Source: Planctomycetaceae bacterium
Lineage (GTDB): Bacteria > Planctomycetota > Planctomycetia > Pirellulales > Pirellulaceae
Length of the DNA: 64,000 bases
Direction: 5' to 3'
Assembly: GCA_027487485.1 (NCBI GenBank)
Contig: JAIYDN010000059.1
Location: 140,391 to 204,390 of the forward strand
Every line of letters begins with the position of its first letter. Positions within the stretch are counted from its first letter, which is position 1. A program made the position numbers and the translations under genes. The notes under the pieces were generated by a model that saw only the letters and a list, made by a program, of their open reading frames with translations, was not told the DNA's origin and ran no database searches. This document shows, in pieces, positions 29,623-37,293 of the stretch.

Positions 29623-31469
29623 GCGAATTCGCTGAATTGTTTTTATTTCGAATCGGTCAAGCGTCCGCCTTTCTCGCGGTTGCGGCTGTCATCGCGTGGA
29701 GCGTGCTGCATACACTTCGCTGCCAATCTCCTTTCGTACACCGAAGCGTTTGGTGCTTGGTGTTGGCCCAATCCTTCATGATCTTCCAGTTTCCTATCGC
29801 TATCCCATGGCAGTCTAAGAGGAATACCGCCACGGCACTCGGCGAGACCATCGCTACCATCGGATCGCCTGTCTCGATGGACGTTTCTGCTGCCAATCAG
29901 GTTATCTCAGCGGAATCACGGGCGGACGAAATCCCACAACGGACCTTCATGAAGTATTGGCCTTCGGTCGTGCTTGCTGTCTGGACTGCGGGAGTTTTGG
30001 CAATTCTCGGTCAATGGGGCATGCGATACATTTGGTTCGTTCGCAATCTCCCAACTAGCAAATGCGAGAATGAATGTTGGAACCAAGAATGGGATGCGGT
30101 CCAAGCAGAAAGTGGGTTGGCCACGCGCATTCCTCTTTTTGTCAGCGAACGCGCTGGACCGATGCTATGTCGTTGGCCCGATGGGCAGCGCGTGGTGGTA
30201 CCTACGTCACTTTGGAGCAGATTGCCGCGAGAACAGCGACAAGCAATCTTGTGCCATGAATTAGCGCACTTCCAGCGAAATGACTTGCTAAAGACCTTGA
30301 TCGCGAATTTGGTTGCTGCCGTGCATTGGTTTAATCCGTTGGCCTGGTTCGCAGTTCGACGATTAGAAGATAGCATCGAGTGGACGTGCGACCGCATTGT
30401 CTTAGCATCCAAGCCTGATGCGAACGTACATTATGCGAAGGCTTTGCTATCGCTGGGTTCCAATTCTTCCGTGCCGACCACTTGGGCTTCCGCCGTCTTT
30501 GGGGGTGGGTTAGCGGCTAGGATTCGCCGAGTTATTTCCGCGGATAGTGCCTCCGACTCGCGATCCAAAGTGTTGATTGCCATCGGGATTCTGATCGGGC
30601 TCTCTGCAGTTCATATTGTCCGAGTCGAGTTGGTAGCGCAAGAAGTAACAGAAGAAGCGAAGAACGTCATCGCAAGGGAGTACTTTATCGCCCCTGTTGT
30701 GACTGAGTTACAGAAAGAATTACGCAAGCGAAACAGCGAGTCTGTTTCGGTGTATTCCAGCGTCAATGGCAGATCTTTTTTCAATAAACAACGCCCTGAG
30801 CTCGATATGGATCGATTTGATTTCGATTCGTTTATCCGCGACTTATCAAGTACTCGAAAGGCAATCGAAACGGGGAGTATCGAGATCAACATTGATTTTG
30901 AGGCCGTCAACAGTGAGTCACTGAATGAACTCGCACGCAAAGTTGAGAACGCCTTTAAGCTTAAGTTGAGTGAAGCTGAAATCGAGAAAGTCAGGATTAT
31001 CCTGAGCTTTACGAGTGATGAACGCGATTGGTGGAAGATCGCAGAAGAAACAGAATCGAACGCTCAAGAACAGAAGCTTGGTAACGAGCGGGTGAGCGTG
31101 TTTCCTGTGAAGACCGCTCTGAGTCAGGTTCTCTTTCGTAGATCTTCCTTTCCCAATGGAGTCGATTGTCTCATCAATGTTACGACGGTGTTTCCGATGA
31201 ATGCCGAAGAAGCGTTCACCATCGAAGACAAAGAAGTCATTCGCAAAGCTGTCGCCGATCTCCAGTTGCCAAAAGGTTCCTCCGCTTTGCTAACGGTTCA
31301 TTTCGAAAACCCTCATAACGGTAAAGAAATCCAAGAGCAATTTTCTCAGATCAAAAAGGATTCGGCGTTCCAACGCAATGCAGTGGACTTGCTGAAGTCG
31401 CTTGGATTTGCACGCGTCGGAACCGACGTCGACGTGAGTAGCGTCTCGTTTTTGGACATGCATGACTGA
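29619..31469 (+). CDS. M56-family metallopeptidase (BlaR1-like sensor)
   Basis: The 616-residue protein has several N-terminal transmembrane helices (FLAVAAVIAWSVLHTL; VVLAVWTAGVLAILGQWG) and the zinc-protease motif HELAH (in ILCHELAHFQRND, about residue 212-216), with the downstream Glu in LEDSIEWTCDRIVL as third ligand candidate. A further transmembrane helix (LIAIGILIGLSAVHIVRVELV) precedes a C-terminal extracellular part of about 270 residues. This part has no penicillin-binding motifs and no recognised domain, so it is not a beta-lactam sensor of the BlaR1 type. It overlaps blaI by 4 nt and presumably inactivates the repressor by cleavage. Confidence 0.92.
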   Translation: MSEFAELFLFRIGQASAFLAVAAVIAWSVLHTLRCQSPFVHRSVWCLVLAQSFMIFQFPIAIPWQSKRNTATALGETIATIGSPVSMDVSAANQVISAESRADEIPQRTFMKYWPSVVLAVWTAGVLAILGQWGMRYIWFVRNLPTSKCENECWNQEWDAVQAESGLATRIPLFVSERAGPMLCRWPDGQRVVVPTSLWSRLPREQRQAILCHELAHFQRNDLLKTLIANLVAAVHWFNPLAWFAVRRLEDSIEWTCDRIVLASKPDANVHYAKALLSLGSNSSVPTTWASAVFGGGLAARIRRVISADSASDSRSKVLIAIGILIGLSAVHIVRVELVAQEVTEEAKNVIAREYFIAPVVTELQKELRKRNSESVSVYSSVNGRSFFNKQRPELDMDRFDFDSFIRDLSSTRKAIETGSIEINIDFEAVNSESLNELARKVENAFKLKLSEAEIEKVRIILSFTSDERDWWKIAEETESNAQEQKLGNERVSVFPVKTALSQVLFRRSSFPNGVDCLINVTTVFPMNAEEAFTIEDKEVIRKAVADLQLPKGSSALLTVHFENPHNGKEIQEQFSQIKKDSAFQRNAVDLLKSLGFARVGTDVDVSSVSFLDMHD

Positions 31470-31514
31470 GAGTTGGCAGCCACCTCTATCTAAATAGGAA
31501 TGGAGATTTTGATA

Positions 31515-32951
31515 ATGCGCATTTTTCTACCCGCCCTGCTCCTGATTTTATCGAGCACGAGCCAGAGTCTTTCGACGCTTGCAGCACAGCCGACGGACAT
31601 ACCGACGCTTTCGCAATGCAAAGAACTGGTGGAAGCAACACTTCCGGCGATTGTTCAGTTTAGTTACGACGGTTTCGGTAACGGTCCCTTGCACTTTGGG
31701 TGTGGTGTTATCGTCTCTCCTGAAGGCCATGTTGCTGTTTGCGGTCCAGTCGGAGCTGTTTTGGATAACAAACTACTTGAATTGAGGCTCACCGATGGGC
31801 GACGTGTACGGGGGGAAGCTCTAGGTTGGTCTAGCGAATCTGGTTTCGGAATGCTCAAGATTAATGAGCCTGAAACATGGAAATTTGTAAAGATATCCGA
31901 CCAGGTGAGGGCAGGCGAAATCTGCTTGGCTTTGGGTTACCCTCGAAACCATATCGATAAGGCTGACAATCTACCGCGATCTCGTTTGGGGCTGGTAAGG
32001 CAAGCGTACCAGGATCAGTGGTTTGAAACCTCCTACCAATCCGATTTTAACTCACATCCAGTTTTTAACATGAACGGAGAACTTCTTGGGCTTCAAACTA
32101 GCAGCGACGGGGTTTACTCAACGCACACTAGCGGAAAACAGATTCATGATCGTTGGAAAGACTTGGTATCTGGCTTGAATGTAGACCGTAAAAGTCTTTT
32201 TGAAGATCTTAACCCGCCGCAGAATTTTGCGGAGCTACCGAAGACCATCAGCCCAGAAGCACTTGCCAAGGCAAAAGCTGCCACCGTGCAAATTGGAGAC
32301 CCGGGCAAGAAGCCACTCTTCAGCGGTGTTATTGTCCCCGATGGCTATGTGATCACTTGCGCTCACCACGGTCGGCTCCCGGGTGACCATCTACAGATTA
32401 CGCTGTCGGACGGTCGCTCAGCAAACGCGATTGTCCGAGGTACCAATCGTCGAACGGACACTTGTTTGCTGAAAATCACGGAACCCGGGGAATGGCCCTT
32501 CGTGAACTTAGGGTATTCCAGCCTGCTGTCGCCTGGAGCTTCGGCGGTTGTGATCGGTTACCCGATCAAGAACGAGCAGCGGCCGTTGGTCCTGGATTTG
32601 AAAGTGATCGAAATGCCAAACGGTGGGCTGAAACGTCGAGACAGTCTATCGGACAAGATCTTCCTTGAGTGCAATGATGAGGTAGTCGTGACCAATCTGC
32701 CTGGGGCATCGGGAGGTGGTATGTTTGACACCGCAGGCAACGTCGTCGGAGTGTTATCCTCTACTAGTGCGGGAAAGAGCCACGACGGGATTTTCAACGG
32801 GGAAATATGGAACGCTCGCGCAGAATTGTTCCACAAGAATTGGGCAATTCTCACTTCTGATACCGAAGTCGAAGTCGTTGACAAAGAGGTTCAGAGAAAA
32901 ACTTCGCAGGAGTTAACCAAGCTGATGTCTGAGTTAAGCGCTTCCAGGTAA
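31515..32951 (+). CDS. Tandem trypsin-like (S1C) protease, first domain degenerate
   Basis: From the ATG at 31515 (GGAG nine nt upstream) the protein has 478 residues; the in-frame ATG at 31500 lacks a well-placed ribosome site. A signal peptide (FLPALLLILSSTSQSLSTLAA) leads into two chymotrypsin-fold domains. Domain 1 (about 40-230): the positions of His and Asp are lost (GHVAVCGPVGAV; SGFGMLKI), the Ser region reads NSHPVFNMNG. Domain 2 (about 250-440) has all three: VITCAHHG, RRTDTCLLKI and LPGASGGGMFDTAG. No PDZ domain is visible. It is 30 nt after the M56 gene, so probably regulated by the same repressor, and acts outside the cytoplasm. Confidence 0.85.
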   Translation: MRIFLPALLLILSSTSQSLSTLAAQPTDIPTLSQCKELVEATLPAIVQFSYDGFGNGPLHFGCGVIVSPEGHVAVCGPVGAVLDNKLLELRLTDGRRVRGEALGWSSESGFGMLKINEPETWKFVKISDQVRAGEICLALGYPRNHIDKADNLPRSRLGLVRQAYQDQWFETSYQSDFNSHPVFNMNGELLGLQTSSDGVYSTHTSGKQIHDRWKDLVSGLNVDRKSLFEDLNPPQNFAELPKTISPEALAKAKAATVQIGDPGKKPLFSGVIVPDGYVITCAHHGRLPGDHLQITLSDGRSANAIVRGTNRRTDTCLLKITEPGEWPFVNLGYSSLLSPGASAVVIGYPIKNEQRPLVLDLKVIEMPNGGLKRRDSLSDKIFLECNDEVVVTNLPGASGGGMFDTAGNVVGVLSSTSAGKSHDGIFNGEIWNARAELFHKNWAILTSDTEVEVVDKEVQRKTSQELTKLMSELSASR

Positions 32952-33022
32952 GCTCGATAGCAAACGGCGTTCGTATTAGTCACGGAAGAGATCTGTCTCT
33001 TTTTTTGTTCTCCGCCCTTGCA

Positions 33023-33239
33023 CATCAAGAAGATAGACGGACCAGCGACCGTTAGGCTTGTCCCAACGGGTCGCAACAGGTTTGGTGTGCTACCCGATGC
33101 GCCCCCGGCCGCCTATACCCCTTTGGTTTCGTGGGCCTGCGGCCCAAGAACGCAAAGACGCTTTGGGATGTAGCCAATCTAGCGCACCAAACCTATTGCG
33201 AAAGTGGGCTCAAGGCCCACCTTCGCGTTTGCACTCATC
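33023..33239 (+). repeat. Structured repeat, copy R2 of 4
   Basis: Same block as R1, R3 and R4, here between the tandem protease gene and the GntR gene. The inner hairpin is imperfect (GTTTCGTGGGCC ... GGCCCAAGAACG), the outer stem (TCGCAACAGGTTTGGTGTGC with GCGCACCAAACCTATTGCGA) has one mismatch, and the 3' hairpin AAGTGGGCtcaaGGCCCACCTT is close to perfect. Short open frames inside it are shadows of the repeat. Confidence 0.9.
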
Positions 33240-33317
33240 GTAAAGGGTAAGCAATCAGACAGAACGCTTACCCGCCCCAAGTATTTCCAAAATCCCTCTT
33301 GAATCCCGCTCTCATTC

Positions 33318-33339
33318 TTGTATTATTGAGTTAATACAA
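33318..33339. promoter_or_regulatory. Dyad upstream of the GntR gene, likely operator
   Basis: TTGTATTA-ttgagt-TAATACAA is a perfect 8-bp dyad 24 nt before the GTG start. Position and form suit self-repression by the downstream GntR-family regulator. Confidence 0.6.
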
Positions 33340-33362
33340 CATGATCGCAGATTCGAACGGGG

Positions 33363-33776
33363 GTGTCCGTGCAGATTCACATCAATACACACGACGGTGT
33401 TCCGATTTACCTGCAAGTGGTCAATCAGATCAAATACCTTGTGTCCGCAGGTCGGCTCTCGTCTGGTGACGAGCTTCCGCCGATTCGAGTGCTCGCGGAA
33501 AAGCTGATCGTCAATCCAAATACGATTGCTCGAGCCTATCGCGAATTGGAGATGGCAGGTGTTGTTGAAAAACGCCGTACGGCTGGGACTTATATCTCTG
33601 CCGAAGGTTCACGATTGGCTCGCCGCGAACGCACAAAAATCTTAACTGGCCGAATTGACCAGCTGTTGGCTGAAGCGGACCAAATGGATTTCTCCATAGA
33701 GGACCTTATCAAACTGATCCATCAACGGAGCGAGGCACTCCAATCTTCGAGAGCAAAGGAACAACTTCATGATTGA
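33363..33776 (+). CDS. GntR-family (YtrA-type) transcriptional regulator
   Basis: The 137-residue protein (GTG start; a second GTG is 6 nt downstream) has an N-terminal winged helix with the GntR pattern: GVPIYLQVVNQIKYLVSAGRLSSGDELPPIRVLAEKLIVNPNTIARAYRELEMAGVVEKRRTAGTYI. The short C-terminal helical part with no effector domain fits the YtrA subgroup, which commonly controls an adjacent ABC exporter. That is the case here: the ABC ATPase gene overlaps it by 8 nt and the permease follows. A perfect dyad at 33318-33339 is the probable operator. Confidence 0.93.
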   Translation: MSVQIHINTHDGVPIYLQVVNQIKYLVSAGRLSSGDELPPIRVLAEKLIVNPNTIARAYRELEMAGVVEKRRTAGTYISAEGSRLARRERTKILTGRIDQLLAEADQMDFSIEDLIKLIHQRSEALQSSRAKEQLHD

Positions 33777-34701
33777 TTCAAAATACTCTATCTCCTCAGC
33801 AAGAAACGATGGTGTTTCATCCGTCATTGAAGTCAAAAACGTATCGCGTCGATTTGGCGCGAAGCTGGCGCTCGATGACGTCTCCTTGATCGTCCCACGC
33901 GGTGGCGTCTTCGGCTTGATCGGTGGCAATGGAGCTGGAAAAACCACGCTTCTGAAGCATGTGATGGGCATGCTGAAGGCTCAGACGGGAAGTGTCAAGG
34001 TGTTTGGCTTGGACCCGATTGCTCAACCTGTGGGAGTATTGAGTCGGATGGGATACCTTTCGGAAGAACGGGACCTGCCGAATTGGATGCGAGTTCGCGA
34101 GCTGATTCGTTACACGCAAGCGTTCTATCCAACTTGGGATGAGCGTTTTGCGGAAGAGTTGCGAGAGATGTTTGAGCTTGATCCGAATACAAAGATTCGG
34201 GCGTTGTCACGTGGCCAACGGGCACGCGCGGGTCTATTGGTGGCACTGGCACATCGCCCTGAGCTACTGGTGCTTGATGAGCCTTCGTCAGGACTGGATC
34301 CTGTTGTGCGTCGCGACATTCTCGGAGCGATCATTCGCACGATCGCAGAGGAAGGGCGAACGGTTCTCTTTTCGTCCCACTTGCTCGACGAAGTGGAGCG
34401 GGTCGCGGACCATATCGCGATGATCCATGACGGGCGAGTTGTGTTAGCGGACAGCATGGACGATCTCAAAGATTCGTATCGCCGCGTGACGCTGCGCTTC
34501 GATACGCCTATCGCTGATCCGCCGAAATTGCTGGGCGGCAGGAACACTCAAGGCGCAGGTTCCGAATGGACTTATATCTGTACGGTTGTCGATGGCGACA
34601 TGGGGCAAGTACGAGGAGCCGCCGAATCGATGGGTGCGCAGGTCGTTGAAGAATCTGCATTGTCGTTGGATGAGATATTCGTTGCGAACATTCGCCCCTA
34701 G
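33769..34701 (+). CDS. ABC transporter ATP-binding protein
   Basis: The 310-residue ATPase has Walker A GGNGAGKTTLL, a Q-loop region MGYLSEERDLPNWMRV, the signature LSRGQRARAGLLVALA, Walker B LLVLDEPSSGLDPVVRRDI, and the H-loop in VLFSSHLLDEVERV. A C-terminal extension of about 80 residues (FDTPIADPPKLLGG...) is usual for ABC-2 exporters of this kind. It overlaps the GntR gene by 8 nt. The partner permease lies 135 nt downstream, beyond an inverted repeat. The substrate is not known. Confidence 0.95.
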   Translation: MIDSKYSISSARNDGVSSVIEVKNVSRRFGAKLALDDVSLIVPRGGVFGLIGGNGAGKTTLLKHVMGMLKAQTGSVKVFGLDPIAQPVGVLSRMGYLSEERDLPNWMRVRELIRYTQAFYPTWDERFAEELREMFELDPNTKIRALSRGQRARAGLLVALAHRPELLVLDEPSSGLDPVVRRDILGAIIRTIAEEGRTVLFSSHLLDEVERVADHIAMIHDGRVVLADSMDDLKDSYRRVTLRFDTPIADPPKLLGGRNTQGAGSEWTYICTVVDGDMGQVRGAAESMGAQVVEESALSLDEIFVANIRP

Positions 34702-34702
34702 A

Positions 34703-34788
34703 TCATCCCAACCCGATGCGTAGCGAGGGACACAGAAAGCAAGGGCGAGAGACACAGAATCCCTCGCTCACGCGTCGGGTTGGGATGA
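34703..34788. repeat. Long inverted repeat between the ABC ATPase and permease genes
   Basis: Left arm (34703-34730, TCATCCCAACCCGATGCG... GCGAGGGA) and right arm (34760-34788, TCCCTCGCTCACGCGTCGGG...) are near-complementary over about 27 nt, with a purine-rich loop (CACAGAAAGCAAGGGCGAGA). It lies inside an operon, so transcripts would carry a long hairpin that could lower permease expression relative to the ATPase. Confidence 0.75.
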
Positions 34789-34836
34789 AGGTCGTTTTTC
34801 TATTTGTAAATTTTCATTGCATTGCGGAATAGAACC

Positions 34837-36450
34837 ATGAAATCCATCAGTCAGGCTCTGATTTGGGAAATGTCGCGGCATTGGTATTGGTTGGTGATCG
34901 GATTTTTTGCTGCTGCGTTGTTTCCCTTCTTGTCTCTGTTTTCGCTGCGATCGCTAGGGGTACCACCCGATTCACCAGAGATCATCCGAATTTATGCGTT
35001 CTTGATGCCTTTCCACTTTCTGATTTTTTTCTTTGGTATCGTCGGAACGCAAGGTCCAATTCAGCGACTGTATGGCTACCCTCTCTCGAACACTACCATC
35101 GCGTGTTGGAGCCTGTGCAGCGGGATCGGCTTAATGTTTTCAGGAGTCGTCTTGACGCTGCTTTGGTTCAACATGCAGCTTCAAGCGAACTGGCCGGTGC
35201 TCGGCCCTGCGCTTTATTTTACGATGGCATTTTCCCTGCTCCAGCCATTCGCTAGGATTGCACATAAGACGGTCTTCACGATTTTGGCGGTCCTTACCCT
35301 GGTAATTCTACTTGCGATCGGCTTTGTGACGCGCTATGCCGCGACCTCGAAGAATCCGATTCTGTGGGAGCAGCCAACGTCGATGGAGTTGCTGATCATG
35401 ATTGGACTGACGATCGTCTCCGCCATTGCATTTGTCAAGACGATCGCGCTCGATCGGCATGGTGAAGACAAAATAGATTCCATCGCCCAGCAGATCATCG
35501 CGTTGCAAAACTACTTCATGTCATTTTGGGCAAGTGATAAGGTCAGCACACCAATACTTGACGACAGTGTCAAAGCGCAAATCTGGTACCTGTGGAAGAT
35601 TCAGGGGCGATCTTATCCTATCCTGATTGCAGGCATGCTGATCATTGGAAGCATTGTTTGTTTGACACAAGGTGATGTTGACTTGGCGCAATTCAAACCC
35701 GACCCACGAATGCGACTCGAGCCAGTCATGGCACTTTGGTGGATGATACTGTTCGCGGGTGTATTTGGGACCGGTTTTGGAATGTTGAATGCTGACGCGG
35801 TCGCGTCGATACGCCGTAAGAAGACAGTGGAAGAATCACTGCGCGATTTTCATCTCTTTCGAATGGGGTCATTTCAGTCTTCGCTGCCTATCAGCAATGA
35901 GCAACACTCCAGAGCGATTCTACTAACGGCAGCCAAGGGGTCACTCATCGCAATAGCGTTGTCGCTGCTAACTTTTGTGTTGATTTCAATTGTCAAAATC
36001 GATTTGATTTCAGGGTTGTGGCGATCCAGTTTTGCGGGTTGGTATTGGCTGGGGATTCTATTCCTGCCTTGGGCCGCGATGAGTTGCTCGGCCACGGTTT
36101 GCTTGTTTGGACGAACTCGCAATATCGCCTTTGCATCGGCGGCGTTGGTGGGGATCATTGTTTTGGTGGCAATCCCATCCACGCAGCAATGGTGCATCCT
36201 GTTCTTGTCGACAGCATCGGTCCTGACCGTTTTGGGAGCGGTGGCGATTGGACTTCGCGGAGGATATTTAAGCGGCAGAACGATTGCGGTCGCAGTCACC
36301 GTTTGGGTTTCTTTGCTATTGCTGAGTTGCTTCAGTTCCCCGATGGAATTGACCAGTTGGATACTCAGTTGGTTAGTGCTTCTAGCAACTGTTGTGATTC
36401 TGCCTGTCATTGTGATGCCCGTTGCGATCGCGTTCAATCGTCATCGGTGA
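34837..36450 (+). CDS. ABC-2 type transporter permease
   Basis: From the ATG at 34837 the protein has 537 residues and roughly ten to twelve transmembrane helices (for example LVIGFFAAALFPFLSLFSLRSL, VFTILAVLTLVILLAIGFVTRY, LLIMIGLTIVSAIAFVKTIA, FILISIVKIDLISGLW-type helices and a C-terminal LVLLATVVILPVIVMPVAIAF). It resembles membrane subunits that pair with YtrA-linked ABC ATPases. A polar loop of about 100 residues (about 205-270) lies in the middle. It is the third gene of the GntR-ABC unit. A TTG at 34822 would add five residues. Confidence 0.82.
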   Translation: MKSISQALIWEMSRHWYWLVIGFFAAALFPFLSLFSLRSLGVPPDSPEIIRIYAFLMPFHFLIFFFGIVGTQGPIQRLYGYPLSNTTIACWSLCSGIGLMFSGVVLTLLWFNMQLQANWPVLGPALYFTMAFSLLQPFARIAHKTVFTILAVLTLVILLAIGFVTRYAATSKNPILWEQPTSMELLIMIGLTIVSAIAFVKTIALDRHGEDKIDSIAQQIIALQNYFMSFWASDKVSTPILDDSVKAQIWYLWKIQGRSYPILIAGMLIIGSIVCLTQGDVDLAQFKPDPRMRLEPVMALWWMILFAGVFGTGFGMLNADAVASIRRKKTVEESLRDFHLFRMGSFQSSLPISNEQHSRAILLTAAKGSLIAIALSLLTFVLISIVKIDLISGLWRSSFAGWYWLGILFLPWAAMSCSATVCLFGRTRNIAFASAALVGIIVLVAIPSTQQWCILFLSTASVLTVLGAVAIGLRGGYLSGRTIAVAVTVWVSLLLLSCFSSPMELTSWILSWLVLLATVVILPVIVMPVAIAFNRHR

Positions 36451-36602
36451 TTGATGACTATCGGCAAAAATGCTTACTGGGCAATTCTGACGGGATTCCA
36501 CGATGGGCACGAGATCACTCCGTTGCAGCGACGAATCTGACTGTACGACTGCGGCTGTTGACCAAGATAGGGACTTACCCTCTATCCTTTCTCTCGCGTT
36601 GA

Positions 36603-36812
36603 ACATCAAGAGCCTGGCAGATTCGCGACGGTTGGGCTTGTCCCAACGGGTCGCAATAGGTTTGGTGTGCTACCCGAGGCGCCCCCGGCCACCGATACCC
36701 TTTTGCGTTCGTGGGCCTGCGGCCCACGAACGCAAGGACGCTTTGGGCTGTAGCGAATCTAGCGCACCAAACCTATTGCGAAGGAGGGCTCAAGGCCCAC
36801 CTTCGCGTTGCG
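36603..36812 (+). repeat. Structured repeat, copy R3 of 4
   Basis: Best-formed copy. The outer stem is TCGCAATAGGTTTGGTGTGC (36651-36670) with GCGCACCAAACCTATTGCGA (36762-36781). The inner hairpin (36703-36735) is a perfect 15-bp stem, TTGCGTTCGTGGGCC/GGCCCACGAACGCAA, with loop TGC. A 5' hairpin GTTGGG/CCCAAC and a 3' hairpin (GGGC/GCCC) flank it. It directly follows the ABC permease gene and is followed by R4 after about 20 nt. Confidence 0.92.
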
Positions 36813-36832
36813 ATTATCAGCCATTTCAAGCT

Positions 36833-37030
36833 ATCAAGCACGGATCGGCGACGGTTGGGCTTGTCCCAACGCGTCGCAACAGGTTTGGTGTGCTACCCAA
36901 GACGCCCCCGGCCACCGATACCCTTTTGCGTTCGTGGGCCGCAGGCCCACGAACGCAAAGACGCTTTGGGATGTAGCGAGTCTAGCGAACCAAACCTATT
37001 GCGAAAGTGAGCTCAAGGCGCACCTTCGCG
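36833..37030 (+). repeat. Structured repeat, copy R4 of 4, inner hairpin inverted
   Basis: Same block as R3 immediately upstream, but the inner hairpin (36925-36959, stem TTTGCGTTCGTGGGCC with GGCCCACGAACGCAAA) has loop GCA where R1, R2 and R3 have TGC. GCA is the reverse complement of TGC, so the whole inner palindrome appears flipped in this copy. The 3' end merges into a short coding-like segment (37031-37228). Confidence 0.92.
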
Positions 37031-37228
37031 GTAACAATTCGTGACCTACCTTGGTTGACACTGGTTGTTGACGTTGTCTTGGCACCGGGAGATGTTGACG
37101 CAGCATTTCGAATTGGAGCCAATGCAGGTTATGATGGTCTGACAAGTTGGGTGCCTTGGCCTCCCAATCCAATTGGTATTGATTATCTGTTTCGAGTTCA
37201 CGAGTTCATTCGCAGTAAAAGGGATTAG
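37031..37228 (+). pseudogene. Gene remnant abutting repeat R4
   Basis: The frame from 37031 reads like protein for 65 codons: VTIRDLPWLTLVVDVVLAPG, then DVDAAFRIGANAGYDGLTSW, VPWPPNPIG, IDYLFRVHEFIRSKRD and a stop. It has no usable start of its own: upstream it runs into the 3' end of repeat R4 in the same frame. It may be the tail of a gene whose front was lost, with the repeat at the break. I do not recognise the family, and a chance frame cannot be excluded. Confidence 0.35.
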
Positions 37229-37293
37229 GTCTTGTTACTACCAAAGTGGTCTGACCCCTTTTGTTCGCCTGTTTCACCAAAAAGAAGATTTTT

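Noticed and set aside
28752..37030. Insertion sequence with its own transposase in the repeat-rich region
   Set aside because: No transposase motif was found in any frame; the repeats are non-coding.
36503..37044. Overlapping open frames of 70-160 codons inside repeats R3 and R4 (and similar ones in R1 and R2)
   Set aside because: They are readings of the palindromic repeat itself, occur in several frames, and have no start context or protein family; the stems explain the sequence conservation.
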